Shown piece after piece: positions 39,313 through 49,032 of a stretch of 64,000 nucleotides of DNA. Each line of letters opens with the position of its first letter. Position 1 is the first letter of the stretch. Below the pieces are notes generated by a model, which had not been told where the DNA came from, searched no databases, and saw only the letters and a list, made by a program, of their open reading frames with translations. Position numbers and translations under genes: made by a program. The stretch is from Rhodoferax sp. (lineage in GTDB: Bacteria > Pseudomonadota > Gammaproteobacteria > Burkholderiales > Burkholderiaceae_C): positions 1-64,000 of the forward strand of contig NZ_JAMPXE010000003.1 in NCBI RefSeq assembly GCF_023701345.1, in the 5' to 3' direction.

Positions 39313-40359
39313 ATGACAACATCCTCATCGCCTGGACTCGTAACGATTGGCGCCACCCAGGTCAGAACCGGTATCCGTGCAGCACTGTGTGCGCTGACCC
39401 TCATCCTGGCTTCCAACATCGCGTTGGCGGCACCGGCGATGCAGGTACTGGGCAAAGACTACGCTTTTCCCAACAAGCTTGAAGGTCTGCCAGCCAGGCT
39501 GTCAGATTTCAAGGAACTACAGATCAACAACTTCGAAACCAGTGATGGTGTCAAGCTTAGCTACTGGGAAGCCGGTACAGGCAAGCCACTGGTATTCATT
39601 CCCGGCTGGTCGGCCAACGGTGCCGAGTACATCAACGTGATGTACCTCCTTAGCAAGCGTTACCACGTTTATGTGCTCGACCCGCGCAATCAGGGGCTCT
39701 CGCAACAAGTCGACTATGGCACGCGGATCGCGCGGTTTTCCGCAGATCTCAAGGAGTTCTCGGACCATCTTGGCTTGAAATCAGCCGACTATTGCGGCTG
39801 GTCGATGGGCGCTGCAGTTCTGTGGGGATACATCGATCTCTTTGGAACCAAGGGTATTCACAAGGCCGTGTTCGTCGACGAGCCGGTCTCGATCTACTCG
39901 CATGCCGACTGGTCGGAACAGGAGCGGCTCGACGCCGGCGGCATGACATCATCCGCGGAACGCATGGTCGCGACATTCACGGCGGGAGCGCCCACCAACC
40001 AACTCATCGTCGACATGAAAGTGGTGGAGCGCGCCATGGCGAAAGATTCGCCTTATTACGTGAACTCGCAGGCTTTCGCTGGCGAGTTCATCAAGACCGA
40101 TCCGAAGTTCACAACCAAGGTTCTGTTTGATCACGTCACCAACGACTGGCGCGATGTCATCCGCCACAAGATCAATGTGCCGACGGCGATTTTTTCTGGT
40201 GAGTACAGCAACAACCTGCCCAGCCAACGCTGGATGAGCTCGGTCATACCGAATGCAAAACTTTATACCTACACCAAGGCTGAACAAGGGGATCACTTCC
40301 TAATGTTCAAGAACCCGTTCAAGTTCACGGAAGACCTGCGCGCCTTCCTTGAACATTGA
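39313..40359 (+). CDS. exported alpha/beta hydrolase
   Basis: N-terminal hydrophobic signal; LVFIPGWSANGAEY; CGWSMGAAVLWGY. Confidence 0.88.
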   Translation: MTTSSSPGLVTIGATQVRTGIRAALCALTLILASNIALAAPAMQVLGKDYAFPNKLEGLPARLSDFKELQINNFETSDGVKLSYWEAGTGKPLVFIPGWSANGAEYINVMYLLSKRYHVYVLDPRNQGLSQQVDYGTRIARFSADLKEFSDHLGLKSADYCGWSMGAAVLWGYIDLFGTKGIHKAVFVDEPVSIYSHADWSEQERLDAGGMTSSAERMVATFTAGAPTNQLIVDMKVVERAMAKDSPYYVNSQAFAGEFIKTDPKFTTKVLFDHVTNDWRDVIRHKINVPTAIFSGEYSNNLPSQRWMSSVIPNAKLYTYTKAEQGDHFLMFKNPFKFTEDLRAFLEH

Positions 40360-40501
40360 TCAGCCGTCGGACTGCTTAAACCATAAGAAGCAGCCCAACG
40401 GTTCAGCAAACATCCACTTTTTCAACTCAAGGGGCTCAGTGCCATGCTCAACGAGCTGCAGGAAAATCTGGAGTGCAGGACCCACTGCGAGGTACGTCTG
40501 C

Positions 40502-41074
40502 CTACTCCTTTGATGCGGAGTAAAGCCACGGCTTGAATAACCGAGTCAATTGCGGGGCAACAACCCACGTCATCAAACCGACAACTAGCACCGTCAAAAA
40601 CATAAGGCGTATCAGTTGCGGCAAGGGTGCAAGCAAATCGCCCAGCACGAAAAACAGCAAATAAACAGTCGGAAAGATACCTAACCAAGTAACTACGGCA
40701 ACCTTCCATCGCGGTGGAGGGATTAACTTAGTTCCAGTTGGAGGTTGGAACCAAAGCCCCAAACCCGAAACTTGTCTGACCAACTCCTGGCCCTTGATGA
40801 ATGGCGCTGCTGCCGCCAACCCAAGGGAGCGGGCCGGTGAGTTTTGCCAAACTTTCAGGTTGGGCTCACTGTCAAATGCGAGGACGATGTGATACAGGCT
40901 GTCGTAAACACCCTGCTCATCACCAGGGCGAATCATTTGAGCACCCAGATGTCCCTTGAACGTTTCCGTAACGGCCATAATTTGATTCATCACGCGTTCA
41001 AACTCTGCCTCACATCCTGACTTGACCTGTCGACTGATCAAAACGGTTACTGCGTGCTCGGAGGTTGAAGTCAT
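40502..41074 (-). CDS. ABM-domain protein with C-terminal TM segments
   Basis: VTVLISRQVKSGCEAEFERVMNQIM...; PPPRWKVAVVTWLGIFPTVYLLFFVLGDLL. Confidence 0.85.
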   Translation of the reverse strand: MTSTSEHAVTVLISRQVKSGCEAEFERVMNQIMAVTETFKGHLGAQMIRPGDEQGVYDSLYHIVLAFDSEPNLKVWQNSPARSLGLAAAAPFIKGQELVRQVSGLGLWFQPPTGTKLIPPPRWKVAVVTWLGIFPTVYLLFFVLGDLLAPLPQLIRLMFLTVLVVGLMTWVVAPQLTRLFKPWLYSASKE

Positions 41075-41594
41075 GGTGTTAAATGAATGTTTGCAACAGC
41101 TGTAAGTGTGCCATTTCAACGCGCACTTTTGGACTGTGGCCATTTTATCCAATTCGCTGCCATTTACACCATTGCCAAACTTCCATGGCAGGCCACTGGC
41201 GAACATCCGGCCATAGAATACCAAGACAAGCTGCAAATGTTCTATCTCAACGGGTCCAGAACATTACCCATATGAAGGCACCAAATCTGAGACGGGTTTG
41301 GCAAGCAGCAATATTCGGCCCAGATCGAGAACGGGCGTTTCAGGGATTGGAGGTGGCTACCTTGTTCGCCCTGCGCCGCGCGGTACACAACTGACCGGTC
41401 TGGATTGAACACCGCCCAAGTTTCAGGGGGCGTGCACGCCTGTTCTTCACGGACGAGCGCCGGAAAGTTGAATCTAAAAAGCCTATGTTGAAGGCTTGGT
41501 CAGATTTTTCTACCGTACCGGATAAAGTCCAAGCGTCCAATACTGGTCATTAGTGTGATGCCGTGGCTCGTGGTGCCGCAACTGTCGCGATTGC

Positions 41595-42536
41595 TCAAGC
41601 CTTGGCTTTGTCCAGACAAGGCTTGATGTCGAAATCCCAATAAGGCTCGGGACCGAAACGCTCGGCGAGAAAATCGATAAAGCTGCGCACCTTCGGCGAC
41701 AGGAACTTACGATTCGGATACACCGCAAACACGGTCAGGTCGTCGGTCTCCCAGTCCGACAGAATACGCACCAACTTCTTTTCCCGTAGTGCCTCATAGA
41801 TCAGGAAGGTGGGCTGCAGAATCACGCCTAGTCCTTCGATGGCAGCATTGCGCAGAATATCGCCACTGTTGCCGCGCAAATTTCCGGGAACATGGACTTT
41901 TTGTGCCGAGCCTTTGCGTCGGAAGTGCCACTCATTTGGCAAGTTCACATAGGCGTAGGAAAGGCAATTGTGGTCAATGAGTTCCATCGGCGATTTTGGT
42001 ACGCCATGCTTTTTCAAATAATCGGGTGAGGCGCAAGCCACAATGCGCGCACGCGCGAGCTTGCGCGCGATTAATCCCGGATGAATTTGCGAAGCGACGC
42101 GTATCCCAAGATCAAATCCCTCCTCGACCAGATCGACCACGCGGTCGTTCAGCGTGACATCGATTTGTACGCCCGGATATCGATGCAGATATTCAGTGAT
42201 TGCCCAACCTAAATGACGAACGCCAAAAGCATGCGAGGAGGCTACCCGCAATGTTCCACGCGGAACCGATTCTTCCTGTGCAACCGAACTTTCGGCTTCC
42301 TCTATCATGGCTAGTACCTGGGTGGCTCGCTCGTGATAGTCGTTGCCTGCTTCTGTGAGCGATAACTTGCGTGTGGTCCGATTGAGCAGCCGAACTCCCA
42401 GATACCCTTCGAGTTGCGCCACGTAACGCGTGGACATGCCGCGCGAGATATTAAGTCTTTCCGCTGCACCAGCAAAGCTGCCGACATCCACGACGGCGTT
42501 AAATACCCGCATGCTAGTCACAATGTCGATCGCCAT
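41595..42536 (-). CDS. LysR-family regulator (LysR-2)
   Basis: MAIDIVTSMRVFNAVVDVGSFAGAAERLNISRGMSTRYVAQLEGYLGVRLLNRTTRKLSLTEAG. Confidence 0.95.
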   Translation of the reverse strand: MAIDIVTSMRVFNAVVDVGSFAGAAERLNISRGMSTRYVAQLEGYLGVRLLNRTTRKLSLTEAGNDYHERATQVLAMIEEAESSVAQEESVPRGTLRVASSHAFGVRHLGWAITEYLHRYPGVQIDVTLNDRVVDLVEEGFDLGIRVASQIHPGLIARKLARARIVACASPDYLKKHGVPKSPMELIDHNCLSYAYVNLPNEWHFRRKGSAQKVHVPGNLRGNSGDILRNAAIEGLGVILQPTFLIYEALREKKLVRILSDWETDDLTVFAVYPNRKFLSPKVRSFIDFLAERFGPEPYWDFDIKPCLDKAKA

Positions 42537-42668
42537 GTTTGTTCTATTAAATTAAATAATGAATTGTCATTTCGCTAGTTTATCTGCATTGGTTTAACTG
42601 ATTAAATGAGGGCATCAGACGCCGGAATGGTTCCGACTTTGATCAAAACCACTTTGCAGAGGCATGAT

Positions 42669-43292
42669 ATGAAAGTTACATTAATCGGCGCTGGAAACAT
42701 GGGCTCTGGCCTGGCCAAACATATCACCAAAGCGGGACATACGCTGGTTATCACCGGCCGCGACTCTGCAAAAGCCACGGCTCTTGCGGAAACGACCGGC
42801 GCTACTTTCAAAGCGTCGAATGCAGCAGAAGGTGCCGATGTCGTGATCGTCGCAACCGCATACGGCGATGCGGTGACAGCATTGGGTGCGGTCGGCAACC
42901 TCGCTGGCAAAGTCGTTATAGACATCACCAATCCGCTCACTGCGGATTACATGGGTCTAACCATTGGGCATAACACGTCGGCAGCGGAGGAAATCCAGAA
43001 AGCCTTCCCGACAGTCAAGGTCGTCAAAGCATTCAACACCGTCTTTGCCCAAACGCTTGCAAGTGGCCCGTTGCTTGGCGGTGAGACCATTCCAGTCTAT
43101 TTCGCCGGAGATGATGTCACTGCAAAGGAAACGGTCAAGACATTAATTCAAAGTACAGGCTTTGTGGCGGTAGATGCCGGCAGCCTGAAGAACGCGCGCT
43201 ATCTCGAGCCGCTTGGCGGTCTGAACATCTACTTTGGATACGGTGCAGGCAAAGGCACTGCCATCGCCCCAAAGTGGATTGGCATCAGTTAA
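42669..43292 (+). CDS. NADPH-dependent F420 reductase-like oxidoreductase, copy 2
   Basis: MKVTLIGAGNMGSGLAKHITKAGHTLVITGRD...DITNPLTADYMGLTIGHNTSAAEEIQKAFP. Confidence 0.92.
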   Translation: MKVTLIGAGNMGSGLAKHITKAGHTLVITGRDSAKATALAETTGATFKASNAAEGADVVIVATAYGDAVTALGAVGNLAGKVVIDITNPLTADYMGLTIGHNTSAAEEIQKAFPTVKVVKAFNTVFAQTLASGPLLGGETIPVYFAGDDVTAKETVKTLIQSTGFVAVDAGSLKNARYLEPLGGLNIYFGYGAGKGTAIAPKWIGIS

Positions 43293-43346
43293 CAAAGCAC
43301 CAGCGACGCAACACCCATCGATCTACTATCAAGCAAGGAACAAAAA

Positions 43347-44462
43347 GTGACCACAACCATTACCGCAGCGGTCGTTCGCGCGCTCAAGGCGCCGATGACA
43401 ATTGAACAACTTGAGCTTGATGAGATTCGTCCGAATGAGGTCCGTGTTCGGATGGTGGCAACCGGCGTTTGCCACACCGACGCGATCGTGCGCGACGGGG
43501 TCTATCCGGCACAGCTCCCGGCAGTTCTGGGCCACGAGGGCGCCGGCATCGTCGAGCAGGTTGGTGCCGCGGTCAAGACTATCAATCTTGGAGACCACGT
43601 CGTCATGTCGGCGGCTTACTGCACGCATTGTTTGCAGTGTCGCTCCGGCCATGTCGCCTACTGCGAGAACCTTTTCGCCGAGGATTTTGGCGGACGCCGC
43701 ACCAGTGACGGCACCACTTCGCTCAGCACGCATCAGGGCGAACAGGTGTCCTCACACTTCTTTGGCCAGTCTTCTTTTGCGACCTATGCCAACGTCTTGG
43801 AGAGCGCCGTGATTGCGGTCCCCAAGGACGTACCCCTGGAAGCCATCGCCTTTCTCGGCTGCGGAATGCAGACCGGCGCCGGAGCCATTCTCAACGAACT
43901 GCGTCCCCCGGCGGGATCGTCAGTGGCCGTGTCGGGCAGCGGTGCCGTCGGGCTGGCTGCGATCATGGCCGCAAAAATTGCCGGCGCCACGACCATCGTC
44001 GCAATTGATGTGCATGATTCCCGGCTGGCGTTGGCCAAGGAGCTTGGCGCGACCCACACGATCAACGCGAAGTCCGTGGACACGGGCAAGGAACTGATGC
44101 GGATCACCGGTGACAACGGCGTGAACTTTATCCTCGACACCACGGCGGTGCCGCAAGTTCTGGCCAATCTCGCCAAGGCGCTCAGCATCCGAGGCACGTT
44201 GGCGCTTGTCGGCGCGGCCCGACCCGGCACTGAAGCACCTTTTGAAATCGGTGCGTCACTGGTGCGCGGCTGGACATTCAAGACCATTGTTCAGGGCAGT
44301 TCGGTGCCCCAAGAGTTCATTCCCCGACTCATTGAGCTATGGCGGCAGGGAAGATTCCCGGTCGAAAAGCTGAGCAAAACTTATCAGTTCGAAGAGATCA
44401 ACCAGGCCTTCGCCGACTCGGCTGCGGGGCTGACCATCAAGCCGGTGATTCTCTTTCCCTAA
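43347..44462 (+). CDS. zinc-dependent alcohol dehydrogenase (aryl-alcohol dehydrogenase-like)
   Basis: GVCHTDAIVRDG, GHEGAGIVEQVG, CTHCLQCRSGHVAYCEN, GSGAVGLAAIMAAKIAGA. Confidence 0.92.
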   Translation: MTTTITAAVVRALKAPMTIEQLELDEIRPNEVRVRMVATGVCHTDAIVRDGVYPAQLPAVLGHEGAGIVEQVGAAVKTINLGDHVVMSAAYCTHCLQCRSGHVAYCENLFAEDFGGRRTSDGTTSLSTHQGEQVSSHFFGQSSFATYANVLESAVIAVPKDVPLEAIAFLGCGMQTGAGAILNELRPPAGSSVAVSGSGAVGLAAIMAAKIAGATTIVAIDVHDSRLALAKELGATHTINAKSVDTGKELMRITGDNGVNFILDTTAVPQVLANLAKALSIRGTLALVGAARPGTEAPFEIGASLVRGWTFKTIVQGSSVPQEFIPRLIELWRQGRFPVEKLSKTYQFEEINQAFADSAAGLTIKPVILFP

Positions 44463-44511
44463 AATTACCACTGCGGATATCACCGGGTTGGAGGCGTTTC
44501 CGATTGGCCGT

Positions 44512-45072
44512 TCACTGGTCCTTAGGAGCAACGCGTCTAGTCAGCGACTGTAGCGACGCCAAGAGTTCGTTGATAAATTTGGCGCTAGTCTCATCGGTCA
44601 ATTCACCTTCGGCGTTGAACTTGCTTGCCGAGTGACCAATAAAGACTTCCGGCTTGTTCACGGTAAACGTGTTCATGAACACCAGGACTTGTCGTAGATG
44701 GTATTGAACCCTGGCCGTTCCGAGCGGGCCGGGTGAGACACCCATGATGGCCACAGGTTTGCCGTCGAACGGCGGCTCGGGTGGACGCGAAACCCAGTCC
44801 AGCACGTTTTTGAGCACGCCGGGGATAGAGAAGTTGTACTCTGGCGTCGCAATCAGCACCGCATCGGCAGAGCGGATCTGGTCTTTGAGCGAGATGACGG
44901 AAGCCGGCTCTCCTCCGGCGTGGAGATCACCGTTGTAAAGCGGAATCTGGGAAATGTCAGCGATCTCTATGCTCATATCGGGCGGTGCCAATTTTCGAAC
45001 TGCCAGTAAGGCCATCGAATTGGTGGATGCTTTGCGTAAGCTGCCGGAAATCGCCAGAACTTTAAATGCCAT
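44512..45072 (-). CDS. NADPH-dependent FMN reductase
   Basis: VLAISGSLRKASTNS...ATPEYNFSIPGVLKNVLDWVSRPP. Confidence 0.92.
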   Translation of the reverse strand: MAFKVLAISGSLRKASTNSMALLAVRKLAPPDMSIEIADISQIPLYNGDLHAGGEPASVISLKDQIRSADAVLIATPEYNFSIPGVLKNVLDWVSRPPEPPFDGKPVAIMGVSPGPLGTARVQYHLRQVLVFMNTFTVNKPEVFIGHSASKFNAEGELTDETSAKFINELLASLQSLTRRVAPKDQ

Positions 45073-45190
45073 CTTGGTTTCCCCTGAAGAATGAATCGAT
45101 GATTGGCTTGATAGGCCCGCCAAACTGGCTGTCCGTTTGGCTAATCGCCAGGTTGTGTGGACAACACGCCACCACGGAAGCGAGCAGGCA

Positions 45191-45625
45191 TCAGCCTTGC
45201 GCCCGTCTGATGTTGAACTCGTTCAACGCCACCGCGATACAGGTAAGTCCCCAAAAAATTGGATATTCGTAGCCGCCCATGTTCCAGAGCCATCCGAATC
45301 CTTTGATCGAGTGAAGCGCATAGACTGCGATGGCCAAGGCGGAAGCTGCGCCCAGTGCTGCAAACCGGGTGCACAGAGCCAGAACCAGTGCTAGACCAGT
45401 GCCGGCCTCAACCAGGGCAGCCAGAATCACCCATGCCTCCGGCGGCTGGAAACCTGCCTTGGCAAAAAAGCCGACTGTACCGGCTGACAGCCCACCCGCA
45501 GCAAATTTGCTTGCTGCATGGGGAAACATAAAAGCACCTGTGATGATGCGCAGCAAGTTCCATGGTTGGGTCAAATCGAAATTTTTAGCGCGGATAGTAA
45601 AGTCTTCTTTAGTGATGCCTAGCAT
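45191..45625 (-). CDS. DoxX family membrane protein
   Basis: LLRIITGAFMFPHAASKFAAGG...EAGTGLALVLALCTRFAALGAA. Confidence 0.88.
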   Translation of the reverse strand: MLGITKEDFTIRAKNFDLTQPWNLLRIITGAFMFPHAASKFAAGGLSAGTVGFFAKAGFQPPEAWVILAALVEAGTGLALVLALCTRFAALGAASALAIAVYALHSIKGFGWLWNMGGYEYPIFWGLTCIAVALNEFNIRRAQG

Positions 45626-45787
45626 GATCAAATCCTTGTCGGGGAGGGGTATGGTGTAAAGGTTAAATTAACGTATCGGAGGTGTTTCCATCCTGTCCGA
45701 TTCGAGTAGTCTATGGTGCTGGTTTCGACTTGACTAGTCCTTCTTGTTGGGTATCATCATTCCATTTTTGGAACGAAGGAACCTATC

Positions 45788-46693
45788 TTGACCTTGGAAG
45801 CGAATGATCTGATCCTGTTCGCACATGTGGCAGCAGTCGGCAGCTTCGCGGGCGCAGCACGGCGCACCGGCATGCCGAAGTCGACGCTTTCGCGTCGTAT
45901 CACTGCGCTCGAAACGGCGCTGGGCGAACGCTTGCTTACACGGGGCACGCGGCGCGCCCTCGCCCTGACCGAATTCGGCGAAGGCATCCTCGACCATGGG
46001 CAGCGCATGCTCGATGAACTGACTACCGCATCCGACCTGGCAAATAACCGACAAGTTATTCCCAGAGGCCTCATGCGCGTATCTTTTCCTCCCGAGTTCC
46101 AAGAACTGTCGCTGCTGCATTTCTTACAAGAATTCGTGGCGCGGTATCCACATGTCCACTTGGAACTGGACATATCGCCCCATCGCGTGGATATGCGGGA
46201 GGGACGTTTCGATCTCGCTGTACGCATTGCTCGCCGGCTGCCCGACGATGCCAACTTGGTCGCCAGACCACTGACCGTGCTACCGCATGGGCTGTTCGCG
46301 AGCCCCGCCTATTTGTCCCATCACGGAATACCTGAGGGTCCTGGCGATCTTGCGAACCATGTTGGTCTGTCACTCATTGGGAGCAACGGCGAAAGCCAAC
46401 CCTGGTCGCTCAGTCGGGGGGATGAGCACTGCGAGGTAATGCCTCGTGGCCCAGTAGCGGCGAACTCCATTTCACTGCAAAGCGCGCTAGCCATGGGCGG
46501 AACGGGAATCTTTGGCATGTCTGAGCGTTTCGCCTTGCCTTTGGTCAGCCAAGGACTACTGCAACGCGTTCTGCCGCAATGGCAACTGCCCACCGCCACA
46601 GCCTGGGCTGTCACACATGGGCGTCGATTGCTGCCGATGCACACAAGAGTCTTCATCGACTTGCTACATGACATGCTTGCGAGACTGTCCTGA
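45788..46693 (+). CDS. LysR-family regulator (LysR-3)
   Basis: LILFAHVAAVGSFAGAARRTGMPKSTLSRRITALETALGERLLTRGTRRALALTEFG. Confidence 0.94.
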   Translation: MTLEANDLILFAHVAAVGSFAGAARRTGMPKSTLSRRITALETALGERLLTRGTRRALALTEFGEGILDHGQRMLDELTTASDLANNRQVIPRGLMRVSFPPEFQELSLLHFLQEFVARYPHVHLELDISPHRVDMREGRFDLAVRIARRLPDDANLVARPLTVLPHGLFASPAYLSHHGIPEGPGDLANHVGLSLIGSNGESQPWSLSRGDEHCEVMPRGPVAANSISLQSALAMGGTGIFGMSERFALPLVSQGLLQRVLPQWQLPTATAWAVTHGRRLLPMHTRVFIDLLHDMLARLS

Positions 46694-46769
46694 TCTCATT
46701 GCTTCGTACAAACAGATAAAGATAGGTGGAAATCATCTGGGGAATAAAAGCGGCGAAATCGAATCGAAG

Positions 46770-46860
46770 AGTCTTCGACGCGAGCTTCAAGCTGCCAGTC
46801 AACCGGCGGCAGGGTTGATCGTGCATTCGGACCGCAGTTGCCCAGTACGGCGGCTGCAGT
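46770..46860 (+). mobile_element. relic of IS3-family transposase (OrfB DDE region)
   Basis: SLRRELQAASQPAAGLIVHSDR then, after a 1-nt shift, QYGG: the GLIVHSDRGSQY-type DDE motif of IS3 transposases. Confidence 0.55.
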
Positions 46861-46939
46861 CCAAGGCATCGGCAGCTTGCACAAAGCTGCCGCCGTCCAC
46901 CACGACAGCAAAGGTCTTCATTTCCATAAATTTATCCAT
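46860..46939 (-). pseudogene. LysR-1 paralog remnant (first ~26 codons only)
   Basis: MDKFMEMKTFAVVVDGGSFVQAADALD; near-identical to start of LysR-1 (35968-36047), homology ends at 46860. Confidence 0.85.
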
Positions 46940-47016
46940 TTGTTGTGAATATCGGAATAGTTAATGTCGTATTAGCATATTTATCTTCTTCATTGAAACA
47001 AATACAGTTCACCCAT

Positions 47017-47039
47017 GCCTTCAAACTGTGTGCGAAGGC
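47017..47039. promoter_or_regulatory. conserved dyad upstream of npdG copy 3
   Basis: GCCTTC-N11-GAAGGC; arms conserved with 36125-36148, loop diverged. Confidence 0.5.
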
Positions 47040-47075
47040 AGTGAATTTACTCATTAACCATTGAAAGGAAATCGT

Positions 47076-47705
47076 ATGAAAGTTCTCGTTATCGGTGCCG
47101 GCAACATGGGTTCGGCCTTCGTCAAGCAAATCAGCGCAGCAGGTCATGAAGTCAGCGTTACCGCACGCGACACGTCCAAGGCCGCCACATTGGCCGCTCA
47201 ATATCCTGGTGTTAAGGCGGTAACGTCGGCATCGGCTGCAGAAGGCAAGGACTTGGTCATTTTGGCCACTGGATACGCAGATGCGGTGACCGCATTGCAG
47301 TCCGTTGGCAACCTGCAAGGCAAAGTGGTGGTTGATATCACCAATCCGCTGACAGCGGACTACATGGGCTTGACCCTGGGTCATAACACTTCGGCCTCTG
47401 AAGAGATCGCCAAGGCCATTCCAGGCGCCCATGTGGTCAAGGCATTCAACACGCTGTTCGCACAGGTACTTGCGCAGGGTGCAACTTTGGCGGACGGCAA
47501 CAAGGCAACGGTTTTCTACGCGGGCGACTCTGAACCCGCCAAGCAATCCGTCAAGGCACTGGCTGAGAGCCTGGGCTTTGCCACTGCCGATGCCGGCGGC
47601 CTGAAGAACGCACGCTACTTGGAGCCTTTGGCTGGGCTGAACATTTATTTCGGTTACGGCGCCGGCCGCGGAACCGGCATTGCACCGACTTGGGTCGGTG
47701 CCTGA
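47076..47705 (+). CDS. NADPH-dependent F420 reductase-like oxidoreductase, copy 3
   Basis: MKVLVIGAGNMGSAFVKQISAAGHEVSVTARD...DITNPLTADYMGLTLGHNTSASEEIAKAIPG. Confidence 0.92.
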   Translation: MKVLVIGAGNMGSAFVKQISAAGHEVSVTARDTSKAATLAAQYPGVKAVTSASAAEGKDLVILATGYADAVTALQSVGNLQGKVVVDITNPLTADYMGLTLGHNTSASEEIAKAIPGAHVVKAFNTLFAQVLAQGATLADGNKATVFYAGDSEPAKQSVKALAESLGFATADAGGLKNARYLEPLAGLNIYFGYGAGRGTGIAPTWVGA

Positions 47706-47739
47706 TAACGCCACTTTTTTTTAACGCAAGGAGATCGTC

Positions 47740-47922
47740 ATGCCCGTCGTACGTGTCACATGGTTTGAAGGTAAAGATACCCCCACCAAACAAGCAGTCG
47801 CTGCTGAAATCACAGAAAGTATTGTCCGCAACACCGGAACCGATCCGAAGTACATCTACGTCATCTTCGAAGACGTGGCGCCCTCGGACTGGGCCGGAGA
47901 AGGCAAACTGTTTGGCGACTGA
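47740..47922 (+). CDS. 4-oxalocrotonate tautomerase family protein
   Basis: MPVVRVTWFEGKDTPTKQAVAAEITESIVRNTGTDPKYIYVIFEDV, Pro1 present. Confidence 0.88.
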   Translation: MPVVRVTWFEGKDTPTKQAVAAEITESIVRNTGTDPKYIYVIFEDVAPSDWAGEGKLFGD

Positions 47923-47947
47923 CGCCGATTGCCAGTAAGTGCTTTCT

Positions 47948-47979
47948 TACCGGCGCGTTGCACATGCATCGCGCCGGTA
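47948..47979 (+). terminator. rho-independent terminator
   Basis: TACCGGCGCG-N12-CGCGCCGGTA followed by CTCACCTTTTTT. Confidence 0.8.
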
Positions 47980-48033
47980 CTCACCTTTTTTACCTTGCCT
48001 CCTTATGCTGGGACGCAGGGTGATGAACATCAT

Positions 48034-48936
48034 CTAGAACGGCAGCAGAGCTTTGATCCTGAAAGTTGACCCTTCAGCACGGTTCACTACACCAGATTCC
48101 TTCTCAAACTTTGCCGTCAAAAACCACCCTTTTCCGCTGTCATATTTGATGGAAGGGCCGATTGCATAAGCTCGGCCTTTGTTATTGGCAACGGTCGCAC
48201 CATTTTGTTGGTCATCCGTGATTTGCCGGTAGACGAAGCCACCAACACCCACCGTCCAACCGTTGCCCAGTGCCCATCCCGCCGAATAGTCGGCGTGAAG
48301 CTCCTGACCGGAACGGTAGTTGGTCGCGCGGTTGATACCGTTGAAGTCATACATGACCTTCACATCCGCATTGAAACCTGATGGCTGAACATAGGTTAAA
48401 GCAAATACGGGCTCAATATTCCAGTAGTTCCGACTGAGATTGGCCATCTTGTTGCTGTCATAACTCCCCGTGGGTGCCGTGACGTCCACGGCCCACACAT
48501 AGTGGAGCTTGTCTGACGCGTGGTAGCCCAAGCCCGTGCCGAACACCATGTCAGCGAGACCAGACGAACTGTCGTTGCTCCCTCCGACCCGCACCTTGAG
48601 GTTGACCAGCGGCGCGACCGCATGGAACAGCAGTTGGCCACCAAATATCTTCTGCTCCGTGACATGAACTACTCGCAATGCCAAGGCATCCGCCTGGACA
48701 TCAAAGTCCAGGGGAATCCTGTTGCCACTGTTGTCGCGCAATGTTGACGCTTGATAGTGGGATGCATACGTCAAATAGTAGGTTCCAGGGGGCGGCAATG
48801 CGCCAGCCATATAGTTTTCGTTGCCGTTGGGGTAGACGCCACCGCCGCCCTCTGTCGCCTGCGCGGCACTACCCAATGTCACCAGCAGGATCGATGCGGC
48901 AAGTTTTGTCAATTTCAGATTGTTGCAAGTATTCAT
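48034..48936 (-). CDS. outer-membrane beta-barrel protein, phenol MetA-pathway/SphA-like family
   Basis: Signal peptide; GGGGVYPNGNENYMAGALPPPGTYYLTYASHYQA; C-terminal aromatic residue. Confidence 0.8.
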   Translation of the reverse strand: MNTCNNLKLTKLAASILLVTLGSAAQATEGGGGVYPNGNENYMAGALPPPGTYYLTYASHYQASTLRDNSGNRIPLDFDVQADALALRVVHVTEQKIFGGQLLFHAVAPLVNLKVRVGGSNDSSSGLADMVFGTGLGYHASDKLHYVWAVDVTAPTGSYDSNKMANLSRNYWNIEPVFALTYVQPSGFNADVKVMYDFNGINRATNYRSGQELHADYSAGWALGNGWTVGVGGFVYRQITDDQQNGATVANNKGRAYAIGPSIKYDSGKGWFLTAKFEKESGVVNRAEGSTFRIKALLPF

Positions 48937-49032
48937 TGATATCTCCTGTTTATTTTGAAACGATGAGCCCCTCGCCCGACGCGGGACGATGAGTCAATGC
49001 CAGCCGATGGACTGGCGGGATGGATAATTTAG

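Larger units (their letters stand above)
46860..47131. repeat. copy B of duplicated lysR 5' end + intergenic promoter + npdG 5' end
   Basis: See 35968-36240. Confidence 0.85.
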
